A stretch of DNA of 60,465 nt, taken from positions 1-60,465 of the forward strand of contig CASDZP010000018.1 in the NCBI GenBank assembly GCA_949285535.1, given 5' to 3'. Position numbers and translations under genes: made by a program. Below, one piece after another: positions 24,401 through 33,600 of the stretch. The notes under the pieces were generated by a model. It ran no database searches. It saw nothing but the letters and a program-made list of their open reading frames with translations, and was not told the DNA's origin. The stretch is from an uncultured Alistipes sp. (GTDB taxonomy: Bacteria > Bacteroidota > Bacteroidia > Bacteroidales > Rikenellaceae). Numbering within the stretch: position 1 is the stretch's first letter; every line of letters starts with the position of its first letter.

Positions 24401-27364
24401 CTTACCAACACCGTCACCTGTGTGTTGACCGTTCCCGCCAACAGTACTACGGATGAGATTACCTCCGACTTCGACATAACAGTTGACGGTAATGTATCGG
24501 GCAGCTTTAGTGTCATACAGGCGAAGAAAACTAGCATACTTGTCGGCGGCAAGGCGTCTTATCCCGTGATTGGCGGTTTGGCGTCAGCCAACGGTACGTT
24601 TGTGGCGTCCGTATGGGATATTCCCGACAACGGTTATGTTACCAGCTCGAACGCAACGGCACATGCCGTCGGCTCGCTCTCGACGGCAGGCACGTTCAGC
24701 GTGGCGTTCAAACCGACACTTCTCTATAATTCTCCCAACACGAGCGCAAATATCGTGTTGAAAGGTCGTGACGGTGTGGACCGTGCCACGGCGACAGTCA
24801 GTCAGACCCCCGTCAAGTTCACATTCGCACCGACAAGCTATGCTTTCGACTATCAGTCGGGTTTGAGTACGACCGTCACCGTGACCACCACGAATGCGGG
24901 AACCATAGCAAGCGGTATGACCGCTTCCACACCGAGCGGAGGTTGGGCTGCCACAAGTGTGTCCGCCAACAAAGTGACCGTCAGCACGACGGCTGCCAAT
25001 GCGACGGGAGCCGCACGCAATTCGTCGTTCACCGTCACCTATAAGGGAACGACCTCGCAGGCGTTCGCAATCTCGCAGAACTATCAATATACGGGTACGC
25101 TTTCATGCACCACTTCGGGCGCGGTCTTCGCATCCAACAAGCTGAGCGCGTTCAGCGTCGCCAAGAGCTACACTATACGTCTGACGCTCAACAGAGCTGC
25201 AGCCGCAAATACTGTGACGGCGACACGCACGAGCGGAACGTTGACCCTTACCAACCCGAGCGGCACCGCTTCATCGACAACGCACGATTTCACGATAAGT
25301 GTTCCCGCGTCAACGACTACCACCGAGCCGATATCTACATTCGACATCAAGGTCGGTTCGTTGAAAGTTGCGACACTCACCGTACAGCAGGCGAAGAAAG
25401 CGAGCATACTTGTCAACAACAGCGCGGCATATTCTGTTGTCGGCGGTCTGGCATCGGCAAACGGTACGTTCGTGGCATCTACATGGGATATCGCCACAAG
25501 CAACTATGTGACCAGCTCGAACGCAACGGCACATGCCGTCAGCTCTCTTGCCACCACAGGAACATTCAAGGTCGCGTTCAAATCGACGCTTGCCTACAAT
25601 ACGGCGGCAACCAACGCTACAATCGCGCTGAAAGGACGTGACGGCGCCAACCGTGCCACGGCAACGGTGAGCCAGACGCCCGTCAAGTTCACCTTCTCTC
25701 CGACAAGTTATGCGTTCGGAGGTACAGCCAATCTCTCGACTGTTGTCACCGTCACAACCACGAATGCGGGTACGATAGCGAGCGGCATGACGGCTACCAC
25801 TCCGAGCGGTAACTGGGCGACTACAACCGTGTCTGCTAATAAAGTTACGGTCAAGACGACGGCTGCCAACACGACGGGAGCAACACGCAGTTCATCGTTC
25901 ACCGTCACCTATAAGGGAACGACTTCGCAGGCGTTTGCCATATCGCAGAAACACAACTATACGGGTACGCTTTCTTGCACCACTTCGGGTGCTGTATTCG
26001 CATCCAACAAACTGAGTGCGTTCAGCGTTGCCAAGAGCTATGCGATACGTCTGACACTCAACAAGGCGGCGGCAGGCAGTCTTGTGACCGTTACCCGCAC
26101 GAGCGGTACGTTGACTCTCACCAAAACGAGCGGAACGGGTTCATCGACGACACACGATTTCTCTGTTAGCGTTCCAGCATCGACCGCAACTACCGAACCG
26201 ACATCGACATTCGATATCAAGGTTGATGGACAGAAGGTGGCTACGCTCACCGTGCAACAGGCGAAGAAGGCAAGTATCCTCGTAGGCGGAAAAGGTTCTT
26301 ATGCGGTCATTGGTGGTCTGGCATCAGCCAACGGTACGTTCGTGGCATCTACATGGGATATCGCCACAGCGAACTATGTGACCAGTTCTAACACAACGGC
26401 GCACGCTGTCAGCTCTCTTGCCACCACAGGAACATTCAAAGTTGCCTTCAAATCGACTCTTGCCTACAATACGACGGCAACAAGCGCCACCATTACGTTG
26501 AAAGGACGTGACGGCGCCAACCGTGCCACGGCAACAGTTAGCCAAACACCTGTCAAGTTCACATTCTCTCCGACAAGTTATACTTTTGAGGGTGATGCTA
26601 ACCTTTCAACAGTAGTTACTGTTACGTCTACCAATGCTGGTACTATTTCGAGTGGCATGACAGCAACTACACCGAGTGGCGGTTGGGCAAGTACAACTGT
26701 TGCTGCCAATAAGGTTACAGTTAAGACTATATCAAAAAATACACTTGCACAGAGAAATACAACCTTTACAGTTACATATAAAGGAACAACGTCGCAAACT
26801 TTTTCAATAATTCAGAAAAGCTTGTTTAAAATAGAAAAATGGTCTGATTATAATGTTGGAGAATATAGAAAATTTGTGGCAAAAAAACCGTCACAACTTA
26901 CAGGAATAAGACTTGGGGCTCAAGGTAATGTATATCAATTTAATAGGACAAAACCTTGGCCGACAACAGGTAGTGTTACGGGATGGACTAGTGTCATAAA
27001 TGAAAATAGTGATTGGGTGACAACCAAAGATCCGTGCCCTACGGGATATAGATTACCTACATATGAAGAGTTTGTGATGCTTTATAATAACACAACACAA
27101 AGTAATGGTGGTGGTTGGACTATATATGATTATGGATATAAGATCTTTAAAAGTGGTAATGTAACAAAAGAATTTATAGCCGCAGGTCGTCGTCATCCAA
27201 ATGCTTCTTTGAGTGGAACTGGAAACTGGGGCGGTTATTGGTCTTCTCAACAAGCAAATACTACTATTGGTTATTATATGAACTTTAGTAGTACAAATAT
27301 ATGGCCGTTTAGTTCAAATGACAAATCATTTGGTTTCCATATACGTTGTGTGTTGAATGACTAA
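21407..27364 (+). CDS. Giant repeat lipoprotein with BACON-like modules and FISUMP-like end
   Basis: 1985 aa from ATG 21407, chosen because MKRVI...LLMTGC gives a lipobox (Cys16) matching the upstream paralogue. Residues 20-625 match paralogue 1 (fimbrillin/DUF4906-like region, then BACON-type modules). Residues about 628-1804 are four units of about 290-300 aa, each made of three Ig-like modules ending VQQAKK, VSQTPVKF and FAISQ. The last two or three units are almost identical in protein. The end, about 1805-1985, resembles Fibrobacter-type paralogous (FISUMP) domains (DPCPTGYRLPTYEEF, GGYWSSQ, FHIRCVLND). Predicted to be a long surface stalk with a C-terminal binding head. Base composition drops sharply from about 26,570 on. 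Confidence 0.85.
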   Translation: MKRVIWFVVLLLMTGCATRNETFMGKNKVSFVLQADDFRIESSTTESADGSLTKSESSKENGSDASESSDGGVVTANGGQTRNPSASKDIIDDVVFYLFDEKGVMQSKTLFSSVEGCSLEITSNGRYNVYVLCNLSGIIDLPNTVTMTELEAMTIPHKESYDKLPFSGKTTIDVVSGAAPTIHIKLNRLNSGIKFENVSPSDIKIDKIVVSGLPDRGTLFGGAVEAEDVSYSATAEAVADADGNFYVYGFYVPEAHLSSLSAEAYATVINGDVNADGNDKAETSSSLNFAEPLIPGEMATGLVGYLSSGSLKVGSSDNWGNVGSLTLSGNTKIQVVGGSFNDSGELRAYSGGSEFSFIIKTNKGVGELVNSQSVDWIEIRDNVIIVDANKSDKQRSAQIAVKVGGDNIGVFTIVQGRGITFSGSGGTTIEDGCIRIIGGVGSINNSRTVTYEADDAEMEDIVITPTGNASDNKSGIVIEVNRETKSITAKFIETIDASSVSEEGIEATVSFVDPNGGENAKIIFAQRPARIVFSPARLSNVSFNECDGEAIVTTENDASWSVYGPITETGGSTASWVTKTTPATNGVSGGKFVLHFAANSGGAGREALLKVISSNTISKPFEIMQLPSYGIKSISATEAWDASATMLRSYSKGRSYDFTFVLQNPAPAGSVFVVDCKSGTAAESGITASGVTQLEGSADSYSFTLTVPDSKNEELEEEYEINITTNGVSIGSFIVKKALKPRFVQTAPEEVWGGVKNRPELKTAVFSASDWDIEKFSTDNEKIGVSRSGKYGEILVGYAETMKYDDESQSATVTMTLKGGNSLSFPTKQSPVVFTVTDTTLLKSIGKGGDNIPLTVKTTAGENTSQWHVAKSTQTWLTTTPAVGGAETNPSGSTLTVNVAATTTGDRTGQFVLESQNTTSQSFTVMQLGTFSANITKAVYGSAGAAVLENNTLKAFSTAYDYTLTITTNNKVTGNRVKVVSKTSGTAVSIKSQPSGTSLTNTVTCVLTVPANSTTDEITSDFDITVDGNVSGSFSVIQAKKTSILVGGKASYPVIGGLASANGTFVASVWDIPDNGYVTSSNATAHAVGSLSTAGTFSVAFKPTLLYNSPNTSANIVLKGRDGVDRATATVSQTPVKFTFAPTSYAFDYQSGLSTTVTVTTTNAGTIASGMTASTPSGGWAATSVSANKVTVSTTAANATGAARNSSFTVTYKGTTSQAFAISQNYQYTGTLSCTTSGAVFASNKLSAFSVAKSYTIRLTLNRAAAANTVTATRTSGTLTLTNPSGTASSTTHDFTISVPASTTTTEPISTFDIKVGSLKVATLTVQQAKKASILVNNSAAYSVVGGLASANGTFVASTWDIATSNYVTSSNATAHAVSSLATTGTFKVAFKSTLAYNTAATNATIALKGRDGANRATATVSQTPVKFTFSPTSYAFGGTANLSTVVTVTTTNAGTIASGMTATTPSGNWATTTVSANKVTVKTTAANTTGATRSSSFTVTYKGTTSQAFAISQKHNYTGTLSCTTSGAVFASNKLSAFSVAKSYAIRLTLNKAAAGSLVTVTRTSGTLTLTKTSGTGSSTTHDFSVSVPASTATTEPTSTFDIKVDGQKVATLTVQQAKKASILVGGKGSYAVIGGLASANGTFVASTWDIATANYVTSSNTTAHAVSSLATTGTFKVAFKSTLAYNTTATSATITLKGRDGANRATATVSQTPVKFTFSPTSYTFEGDANLSTVVTVTSTNAGTISSGMTATTPSGGWASTTVAANKVTVKTISKNTLAQRNTTFTVTYKGTTSQTFSIIQKSLFKIEKWSDYNVGEYRKFVAKKPSQLTGIRLGAQGNVYQFNRTKPWPTTGSVTGWTSVINENSDWVTTKDPCPTGYRLPTYEEFVMLYNNTTQSNGGGWTIYDYGYKIFKSGNVTKEFIAAGRRHPNASLSGTGNWGGYWSSQQANTTIGYYMNFSSTNIWPFSSNDKSFGFHIRCVLND
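24191..26819 (+). repeat. Tandem repeats of about 870-900 bp in the giant lipoprotein gene
   Basis: Three units start at GGTACGYT positions about 24191, 25094 and 25964, so spacings are about 903 and 870 bp, with a more diverged unit before them (23287-24190). Units 3 and 4 share long near-identical DNA until about 26,570, after which unit 4 keeps the protein sequence but differs at most synonymous sites. Similarity rises from N- to C-terminal units, the pattern of recent expansion by unequal crossing-over. Confidence 0.85.
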
Positions 27365-27537
27365 GTTGTTTGTTTGAATATTTAGTGTTTATGTTGTTTT
27401 TATTTATAAAACGATTTTAAAGGATATAGATTTATAGAGTAGAATTGAAATAAAGATAGGTTCCTATAATTCCTTTCCTATTATTTTATTATCATTTTTA
27501 CTTTGTAATAAAATTACCCTCTAATATATCCTTTCCC

Positions 27538-27579
27538 CGGAGTGACGTCTGAGATGGCCGGCACTCCGTTTTTATTTTT
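27538..27579 (+). terminator. Terminator of the giant lipoprotein gene
   Basis: CGGAGTG and CACTCCG form a 7-bp stem followed by TTTTTATTTTT. It lies 173 bases after the stop codon. Confidence 0.7.
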
Positions 27580-27696
27580 GGGGATATGTAAACGTATTCT
27601 GTCGTCATCTATCATATCAGGAGGGGCGGGTGACTTTGGTGTAATGGGTGAGGGTAGGTAAAGCGGTAGGTGATGTGGCGAGGCGAGTGCGGGGTA

Positions 27697-27850
27697 GATG
27701 CCGACTTCGTGGAAGATAATGAGCCAACGGGGTATGACATGGTCAAAAGGGGCTGTGCCCCCTCGTTTTGGTTACTTTGTCGAGGGACAAAGTAACGCCG
27801 TCGGCAGACCGGAGACCCCACGGAGTGCCTGTCGGGAGACCCCTCGGAGA
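27697..27850 (+). repeat. Intergenic structured repeat, copy 3
   Basis: Core 27697-27810 matches the other copies, with changes in the first part (GACTTCGTGGAAG instead of GACTTCCTGAAAG) but both hairpins perfect (loop GAGG). A 40-base variable tail of GGAGACCCC and CTCGGAGAG motifs follows, then the palindrome at 27852-27912. Confidence 0.9.
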
Positions 27851-27851
27851 G

Positions 27852-27912
27852 TACATTTTGCCGATATGGGGGTAACTTTAACAATAAGTTATCCCCATAT
27901 CGACAAAATGTA
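27852..27912. repeat. Palindrome next to repeat copy 3, reaching the copA promoter
   Basis: 25-bp arms (TACATTTTGYCGATATGGGG...) agree except at two positions around an 11-base centre. The right arm abuts the -7 box of the copper ATPase gene, so here the duplicated local sequence is the upstream part of a promoter rather than a gene end. Confidence 0.85.
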
Positions 27913-27913
27913 T

Positions 27914-27921
27914 TATCTTTA
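27914..27921 (+). promoter_or_regulatory. Promoter -7 box of the copper ATPase gene
   Basis: TATCTTTA, one base off the consensus, lies 19 bases before the ATG. The matching -33 region falls within the right arm of the palindrome, so that palindrome could influence expression. Confidence 0.5.
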
Positions 27922-27939
27922 GGTGTAAAAACCGACGGT

Positions 27940-30153
27940 ATGAGAAGAAAGGCGGAGGTGGCTGTTTTGGAGATGAGCTGTGCCGTGTGCGCGGGTAATG
28001 TCGAGAAACGGGCAAGAGAGATAAAGGGTGTTGCGACGGCAAATGTTAACTTTGCCGCCGAGACGCTGTCATTGGAATACGATAGCGACATTGTCACTCT
28101 CGATGATGTAAGACGTGAAATCAGAGCAATAGGATACGATATAGTCATCGACGGCGAGACGTCTCGGCAGGAACTCGAAGACGGCGAACGGGAGCGATAC
28201 AGAAGACTGCGTCGGCGTGTGGTCGTCGCATGGGGATTGTCGGTCGTTGTCATGGCGTTGTCGATGCTCTTTATGGAGAGCAGGGTGTCGGCATGGCTTC
28301 AAGCCGCCGCCGCTATCGTCGCGCTGACATATTCGGGCGGCGAGTTCTTCCGACACGCCGCGGGACAACTGCGCCACGGCACGGCGGGAATGGACCTGCT
28401 CGTGGCTTTGAGTACCTCGATAGCCTTTGTGCTGAGCCTTGCGGGCACAATCTTTACGGACGCGGCGGGCGCGGAACACGCGCTCTATTACGACGCCTCT
28501 ACAATGGTTATAGCCTTTGTGCTGACGGGGCGTCTGCTTGAGGAGCGAGCCAAGAGAAGCACGGGCGCAGCCATTAAAAGCCTTATGGGTCTGAAACCGC
28601 AAAAGGCTGTGAGAGTGCGTGAGGACGGGGTAGGCGAAGAGGTCGATGTCGCACGTATAGCCGTGGGCGACAGGATTATGTTGCGCCCCGGCGAGAAGAT
28701 AGCCGTTGACGGGGTGGTGACAGGAGGGTCGTCATCCGTCGATGAGAGCATGATAAACGGCGAGCCCATGCCCGTGGACAAGAGCGTGGGCGACAAGCTG
28801 TTCGCGGGAACGATAAACATGAGCGGGAGTGTCGTTATGGAGGCGCGCGCAGTGGGTGACGATACGCTGCTGGCTCAAATCATAGATACCGTGCGTAGGG
28901 CGCAGGGCAGTAAGGCACCCGTTCAGCGTCTCGCCGACAAGGTTAGCGCGGTCTTTGTGCCTGTTGTCGTAGGGGTGTCGGCACTCACCCTCGTGCTGTG
29001 GCTCACCGTGGGCGGAGCGGCTCTGTCGTTCGCACTCATGAGAGCCGCCGCCGTGCTTGTCATTGCCTGTCCTTGCGCTCTTGGTCTGGCGACACCTACC
29101 GCCCTTATGGTGGGCATGGGACGTGCCGCGCAGAGCCATGTGCTGATAAAAGACGCCGTGGCACTCGAAAAGCTGTGCAGGACGGAGTGCGTGGTGCTCG
29201 ACAAGACGGGTACGATAACCGAGGGGCATCCCGAAATGACGGTGTACGTCAGGGATGATGACGATGAGAGGTGCGACAGCCTGCTGTGCGGGATAGAGAC
29301 ATGCTCTGAACATCCGCTCGCACGTGCTGTGGCGGCGGGGTTGACAGGCAGAGGTGTCACTCCTATCATGCCCGACAGATTCGACAATATGCCAGGCAGA
29401 GGTGTGGAGGCGTACTATGGCGAGCATCGTTACAGAGTGGGTAACAGAGCGTTTGTAGCGGGTGACAGAGCGTTGCCGCAACCGCTGGCTGATATGGCGG
29501 CGGAGCAGGAGGCTACGGGCGCAACCGTGATATTCTTCGGCGACGATGAGCGTGTGAGGGCTGTTGTAGCCATTGCCGACAAGGTCAAGGAGAATGCCGC
29601 CGAGGCTGTCGGAACACTCAAAAAACAGGGTATAGAGGTGCATATGCTCACGGGTGACGCGGCGGGTGCGGCGATGAATGTGGCTCGGATTGCGGGTATA
29701 GATACTGATAAGGTTATGGCGGGTGTCATGCCGCAGGATAAGGAAGAGTATGTGAAACGGTTGCAGGGTCGAGGAATGAGGGTGACCATGGTAGGCGACG
29801 GAATAAACGACTCGCAGGCATTGGTGCACGCAGATGTGGGTGTAGCAATGGGGCGGGGTACCGATGTCGCCATGGATGTGGCGCAGGTCACTCTGATGAG
29901 CTCGAATCTGATGTCTCTGCCCGTGGCGATAGAGCTCTCGGCGACATGCGTCAAAGTGATAAAGGAAAACTTATTTTGGGCGTTCTTCTATAATGTAATT
30001 GCCATACCGATAGCCGCGGGCGCGTTATACGGTCTCGGTGTGGTGCTGACTCCCGCAATGGCTGGCGCCGCAATGGCTTTCAGCTCGGTGTCGGTGGTGT
30101 TGAACAGTCTGAGACTGAAGTATGTGAAGATAGCATCGGGTTCGGGAAAGTAA
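27940..30153 (+). CDS. copA: Copper-transporting P1B-type ATPase
   Basis: 737 aa. Residues 1-70 are one heavy-metal-associated domain with the CxxC metal site (SCAVCAGN). The membrane part carries the CPC metal motif (IACPCALGLATP). The cytosolic domains carry TGE-type actuator residues (NGEP), the phosphorylation motif DKTGTITEG, SEHPLA for ATP binding, and GDGINDSQAL at the hinge. The CPC/HMA pattern points to Cu(I) export from the cytosol. Followed 31 bases later by a single-HMA chaperone gene and a terminator. Confidence 0.95.
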   Translation: MRRKAEVAVLEMSCAVCAGNVEKRAREIKGVATANVNFAAETLSLEYDSDIVTLDDVRREIRAIGYDIVIDGETSRQELEDGERERYRRLRRRVVVAWGLSVVVMALSMLFMESRVSAWLQAAAAIVALTYSGGEFFRHAAGQLRHGTAGMDLLVALSTSIAFVLSLAGTIFTDAAGAEHALYYDASTMVIAFVLTGRLLEERAKRSTGAAIKSLMGLKPQKAVRVREDGVGEEVDVARIAVGDRIMLRPGEKIAVDGVVTGGSSSVDESMINGEPMPVDKSVGDKLFAGTINMSGSVVMEARAVGDDTLLAQIIDTVRRAQGSKAPVQRLADKVSAVFVPVVVGVSALTLVLWLTVGGAALSFALMRAAAVLVIACPCALGLATPTALMVGMGRAAQSHVLIKDAVALEKLCRTECVVLDKTGTITEGHPEMTVYVRDDDDERCDSLLCGIETCSEHPLARAVAAGLTGRGVTPIMPDRFDNMPGRGVEAYYGEHRYRVGNRAFVAGDRALPQPLADMAAEQEATGATVIFFGDDERVRAVVAIADKVKENAAEAVGTLKKQGIEVHMLTGDAAGAAMNVARIAGIDTDKVMAGVMPQDKEEYVKRLQGRGMRVTMVGDGINDSQALVHADVGVAMGRGTDVAMDVAQVTLMSSNLMSLPVAIELSATCVKVIKENLFWAFFYNVIAIPIAAGALYGLGVVLTPAMAGAAMAFSSVSVVLNSLRLKYVKIASGSGK

Positions 30154-30184
30154 CATAAAACTATAATACGTAAAAATAAGAATC

Positions 30185-30391
30185 ATGGGAACAATGAAAT
30201 TCAAAACCTCTGCCAAGTGCGGCGGATGTGTGGCAAAGATAGACGCCGCACTGGAAGGACGACTGCCCGACGGCAGTTGGTCGGTAGATCTCGAATCACC
30301 CGATAAGGTGCTGACCGTGGAGGCTGACGCCTCGTCCAAAGATATTATCGAATGGGTGAAGTCGGCAGGGTTCAAAGCCGAACAGTTGTAG
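30185..30391 (+). CDS. CopZ-like single heavy-metal-associated domain protein
   Basis: 68 aa, one ferredoxin-like HMA fold with CGGC as the metal-binding CxxC. It probably hands Cu(I) to the ATPase encoded just upstream. An internal ATG at 30194 (MKFKTSAKCGG) is an alternative start. Cotranscribed with the ATPase and followed by a strong terminator. Confidence 0.85.
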   Translation: MGTMKFKTSAKCGGCVAKIDAALEGRLPDGSWSVDLESPDKVLTVEADASSKDIIEWVKSAGFKAEQL

Positions 30392-30412
30392 GCGTGATGC
30401 CGTAAAGACAGA

Positions 30413-30450
30413 AACAGCGGAGCAAATGGACTTGTTCCGCTGTTTTTTGT
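30413..30450 (+). terminator. Terminator of the copper operon
   Basis: AACAGCGGA, 14-base loop, TCCGCTGTT and a T run, 22 bases after the chaperone stop codon. Confidence 0.85.
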
Positions 30451-30474
30451 TGCAAGAGCCTCAATGAAGCTGTT

Positions 30475-30621
30475 TCATTTCTTCCTGTTCTTGCGCTCAC
30501 GTCTGATTGAGAGAAAAACTTCCGTTCCTATTATCAATATCGCCACAGAGCCGACAAGGATGACAATGCTCCCGAAGCTCAAATCTGAAAGTTGAGACGC
30601 AAATAGAGACACCGTGTGCAT
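30475..30621 (-). CDS. Small single-pass membrane protein
   Basis: 48 aa: a short N-terminal segment, one hydrophobic helix (GSIVILVGSVAILIIGTEVF) and a strongly basic tail (RRERKNRKK), the layout of a small inner-membrane protein with its C-terminus in the cytosol. It begins 29 bases after the AsmA-like gene and is probably read from the same transcript. No family recognised; called from frame, spacing and topology only. Confidence 0.5.
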   Translation of the reverse strand: MHTVSLFASQLSDLSFGSIVILVGSVAILIIGTEVFLSIRRERKNRKK

Positions 30622-30650
30622 GACTATGTTGTTTTATGTGTTTGTTTCAT

Positions 30651-33600
30651 TTACTTGTTCTGTTCGGCTTCTCCGCTCTTTTTCTTCGGAGTCTTCTTGC
30701 CGCCGTTGCCGTTTGCCGAAACGTCCCTTACGGCGTTGTCTCTGTTGACCTCCGTTATCATGACGTTGCGGATGCTGTCAACATTCTTGTTTATGTCGGC
30801 AAAGTCCGCCTTTTTCAGCTTGGCTTTGGTTATCTTGAAATCGAAATCGTCGAGATTGCCGAAAATGTCAACCCCTGCCTTTATGGGTAACGGCGATTTT
30901 ATGATCGAGATATTATACTTGAAGTCGATGTCGAAATTGTTGCTTACGGTCTGCGTTCCGCCTATTATAGCCCTGTAACGGTCTATCTCCAGCTCAAAGG
31001 GCGGAACATCCATGCGACCGTTCTGTGCCACAATGTTAAGACCCAGAGAGTCTATCAGATTGCGCTCCTTGTTCTTGAACATCAACATCTTGGAAATCTC
31101 CGCAAAAGTCTTGCCGTCCATTAGGACAAGGTTCTGCCCGTCGAGCGATATGACACCTTTGAGCGACGGCATCTTTATTGTCATGTCTTTGGCGAGATTG
31201 CCCGTCATCGCCATCGACATGTTAACGTCGCCGCGCAAATCCTTAATCATCGGAGTAGCCTCCACGATAGAGGGCATGAGCTCGCCGATGCGTGATATGT
31301 CGATGTCGTTGATGCGGAGCCATGTCTTGATAAAGGCTCCCCTTCGGTTGGTCGCCCTGTAATAGATGTCCGCTTTCATCGCCGCGCCCAGACCGTTCAT
31401 GTTGAATCCTTTGAGCCTCATTGCGCCCCTGTTCATAGAGAGGTTGCCGTTGATGCCTGAGAAGAGCAGCGAACCGATACGCACGGTGTCCACATTCATG
31501 TTTACGTTCATGGTGATTGTACGGGGAATCATGAATATGGTCAGTGTGGTGTCAGCCTCCGCGCTTGCGGCCTTGGGTTGACCGCTTTCAGCAATATCTT
31601 TCGCCGAGAGCGTGTCGCCTGTGTTTGCCGTTGTCGTTGTAGTGCCGAGAGAGTCGGTCGTCGCACTATCCTCATAGAGCGCCGCCGCGTCCAATGCCGC
31701 CAACAGCTCGTTGGCGTTTATGTTTCTCGAACGAAGGCTTATTTCTCCGTTTAGACGGGCTTTCTTGGAACCGAACATCGTGCGCAGAAGGTTATCGAAA
31801 TAACCCGTAATCGTCAGGTCGGAGTCGCCGACCCTCATGCGGGTACGGTTGAGTGTTATCCTGCTGCCGTCAACCGATACCGACGATACGGGCATGCTTA
31901 TAGGTAACGGGAATATGTCCGAATAGCCTTTCAGTCCGCCGAAACCGAGAGCGCCGCGAAGATACCATCTGCCGCCTTTGCGTTCGGGCGCCGTCGCCGT
32001 CAGCTTGAAGCCTCCCTTGTTCATTGAGGCGTAGGCGTTGGTCAGTTTCGAGGTGGCGGACAACGAGTCGGCGTTCACGATACCCGTGATGAGGGCTCGG
32101 CGGCTGTGTGGCGCAAACGGCTCTATCTTAAGTGAGGCGAAACATTTGCGTAATACTCCGTCGAGCGTGTCGGGCATGAGGATACTCATGCTGTCGATAT
32201 TGAGTTGCGTATATACCGTCGAGAGGGTGGTGGTGTCGCTCGAACGTTTGCTGTCCGCTTTCAGCTCGATACCAGCCATGTTTATTCTTGCGCCTCGGTC
32301 ATTGCGGAAACCCATGCCGTTGAGTATGATGTCGGCGGTGAGGTTGGAGGTGTCCGCAACCAGCTTGTCTTTTTTTACCGAGTTGCCGAAGTTGAAGTCG
32401 CCGCGCTTTATGGATGCGTAGAGATAACTGCTGTCAGCCGCTCCGCCACGCAGTATGAGAGTCATGTCGCTGAAACGGCTTGAACCGTCGAGCCACATGC
32501 TGCCGTAGTCCCTGTCCTTGAGCGCGCTCATGCGGAAACGTCCCTTTATGGCAGTCGTATTGTGTCCCTTGAGCGTCAGACCGTCGGCAAGCGGGAATAT
32601 GCGGGCGAGTTCCGTGAGATTGACGTTGCTGTTGAGTGAGAATCTGACAATGGGGTCGCCGAGTATGTTGGCGGCTCCGCCTTTCAGGTCGATTGTGGCG
32701 GGTCCGCTCTTCATGTTGAACTTGTTGACACGCAGGAACGACTGCTTTTTGTCCATGGGGTTGACAAAGGCTTCGGCGTCTATGTCAAGGTTATCGACAC
32801 CGACAGGCATCTTGTCATAGTGGAATGAACCGCCGTCAAGCGTGAGACGTGCCTTTATTTCAGGCATGATATCCTTTCCGTAGTAGCCGTTGAGCTTTAT
32901 TACGGTGACAGCCTCGCCGTCCGATTTCATGCCTACGTCTTTACGCAGTATGGTGGGCGGGATGTAGGTCATCACATCGGCGAACGACCTTATCTTCATG
33001 CCGACACCGACATTAACCTCAATACGTTTGTTTACGCTGTCGCCACGGAGCGTACCCGCCGCTCCGAAGACAAGTCCGCCCATGTCGAAACGTGCCGTGT
33101 CGATGTTGAGACGCAGTGAGTCGGGGTTATAGCGTACCTGTGAGTTTATGTCAAGAGACAGCTTTTTGAACAGCACTTCGCCAGATTGCCATGCCAACAT
33201 ATCCTTGAACGCCATTTTTGCCTTTATCGCGCTCATCTTTTCCGAGAGTAAGCCCGCCAGCTTTACGTCTATGCTGTCCGTAGAGGCGTAAAAACCGTTG
33301 CTCCTGTCGTCAACGGCTATGCGTCCGTTGTCTATTGAGAAGAGGCGCACACCCAGGTCGAGTTTCAGCGATGAGGTGTCGTTTTCGGTCGAGTCGAGTT
33401 TGAACACCGAGATAACGGAACGCCCCGTCGAATCGACATAGAGATAGATATTTGGCTCTTCAAGCCTTATCTGTCCAATCCTTATCTTCTCCTCGGTAAG
33501 GTATTTAATCGGATTCAGAGATACTTCCGCCTTTTTCAGCTCGACAAAAGGTTTGGGCGCCCACTCGGGCGATATGTGCATGTCGTCAAGTATCACGGAG

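Noticed and set aside
24191..26819. Tandem repeats as a possible CRISPR-like or non-coding array
   Set aside because: The unit is 870-900 bp, in frame, and continuous with one lipoprotein gene.
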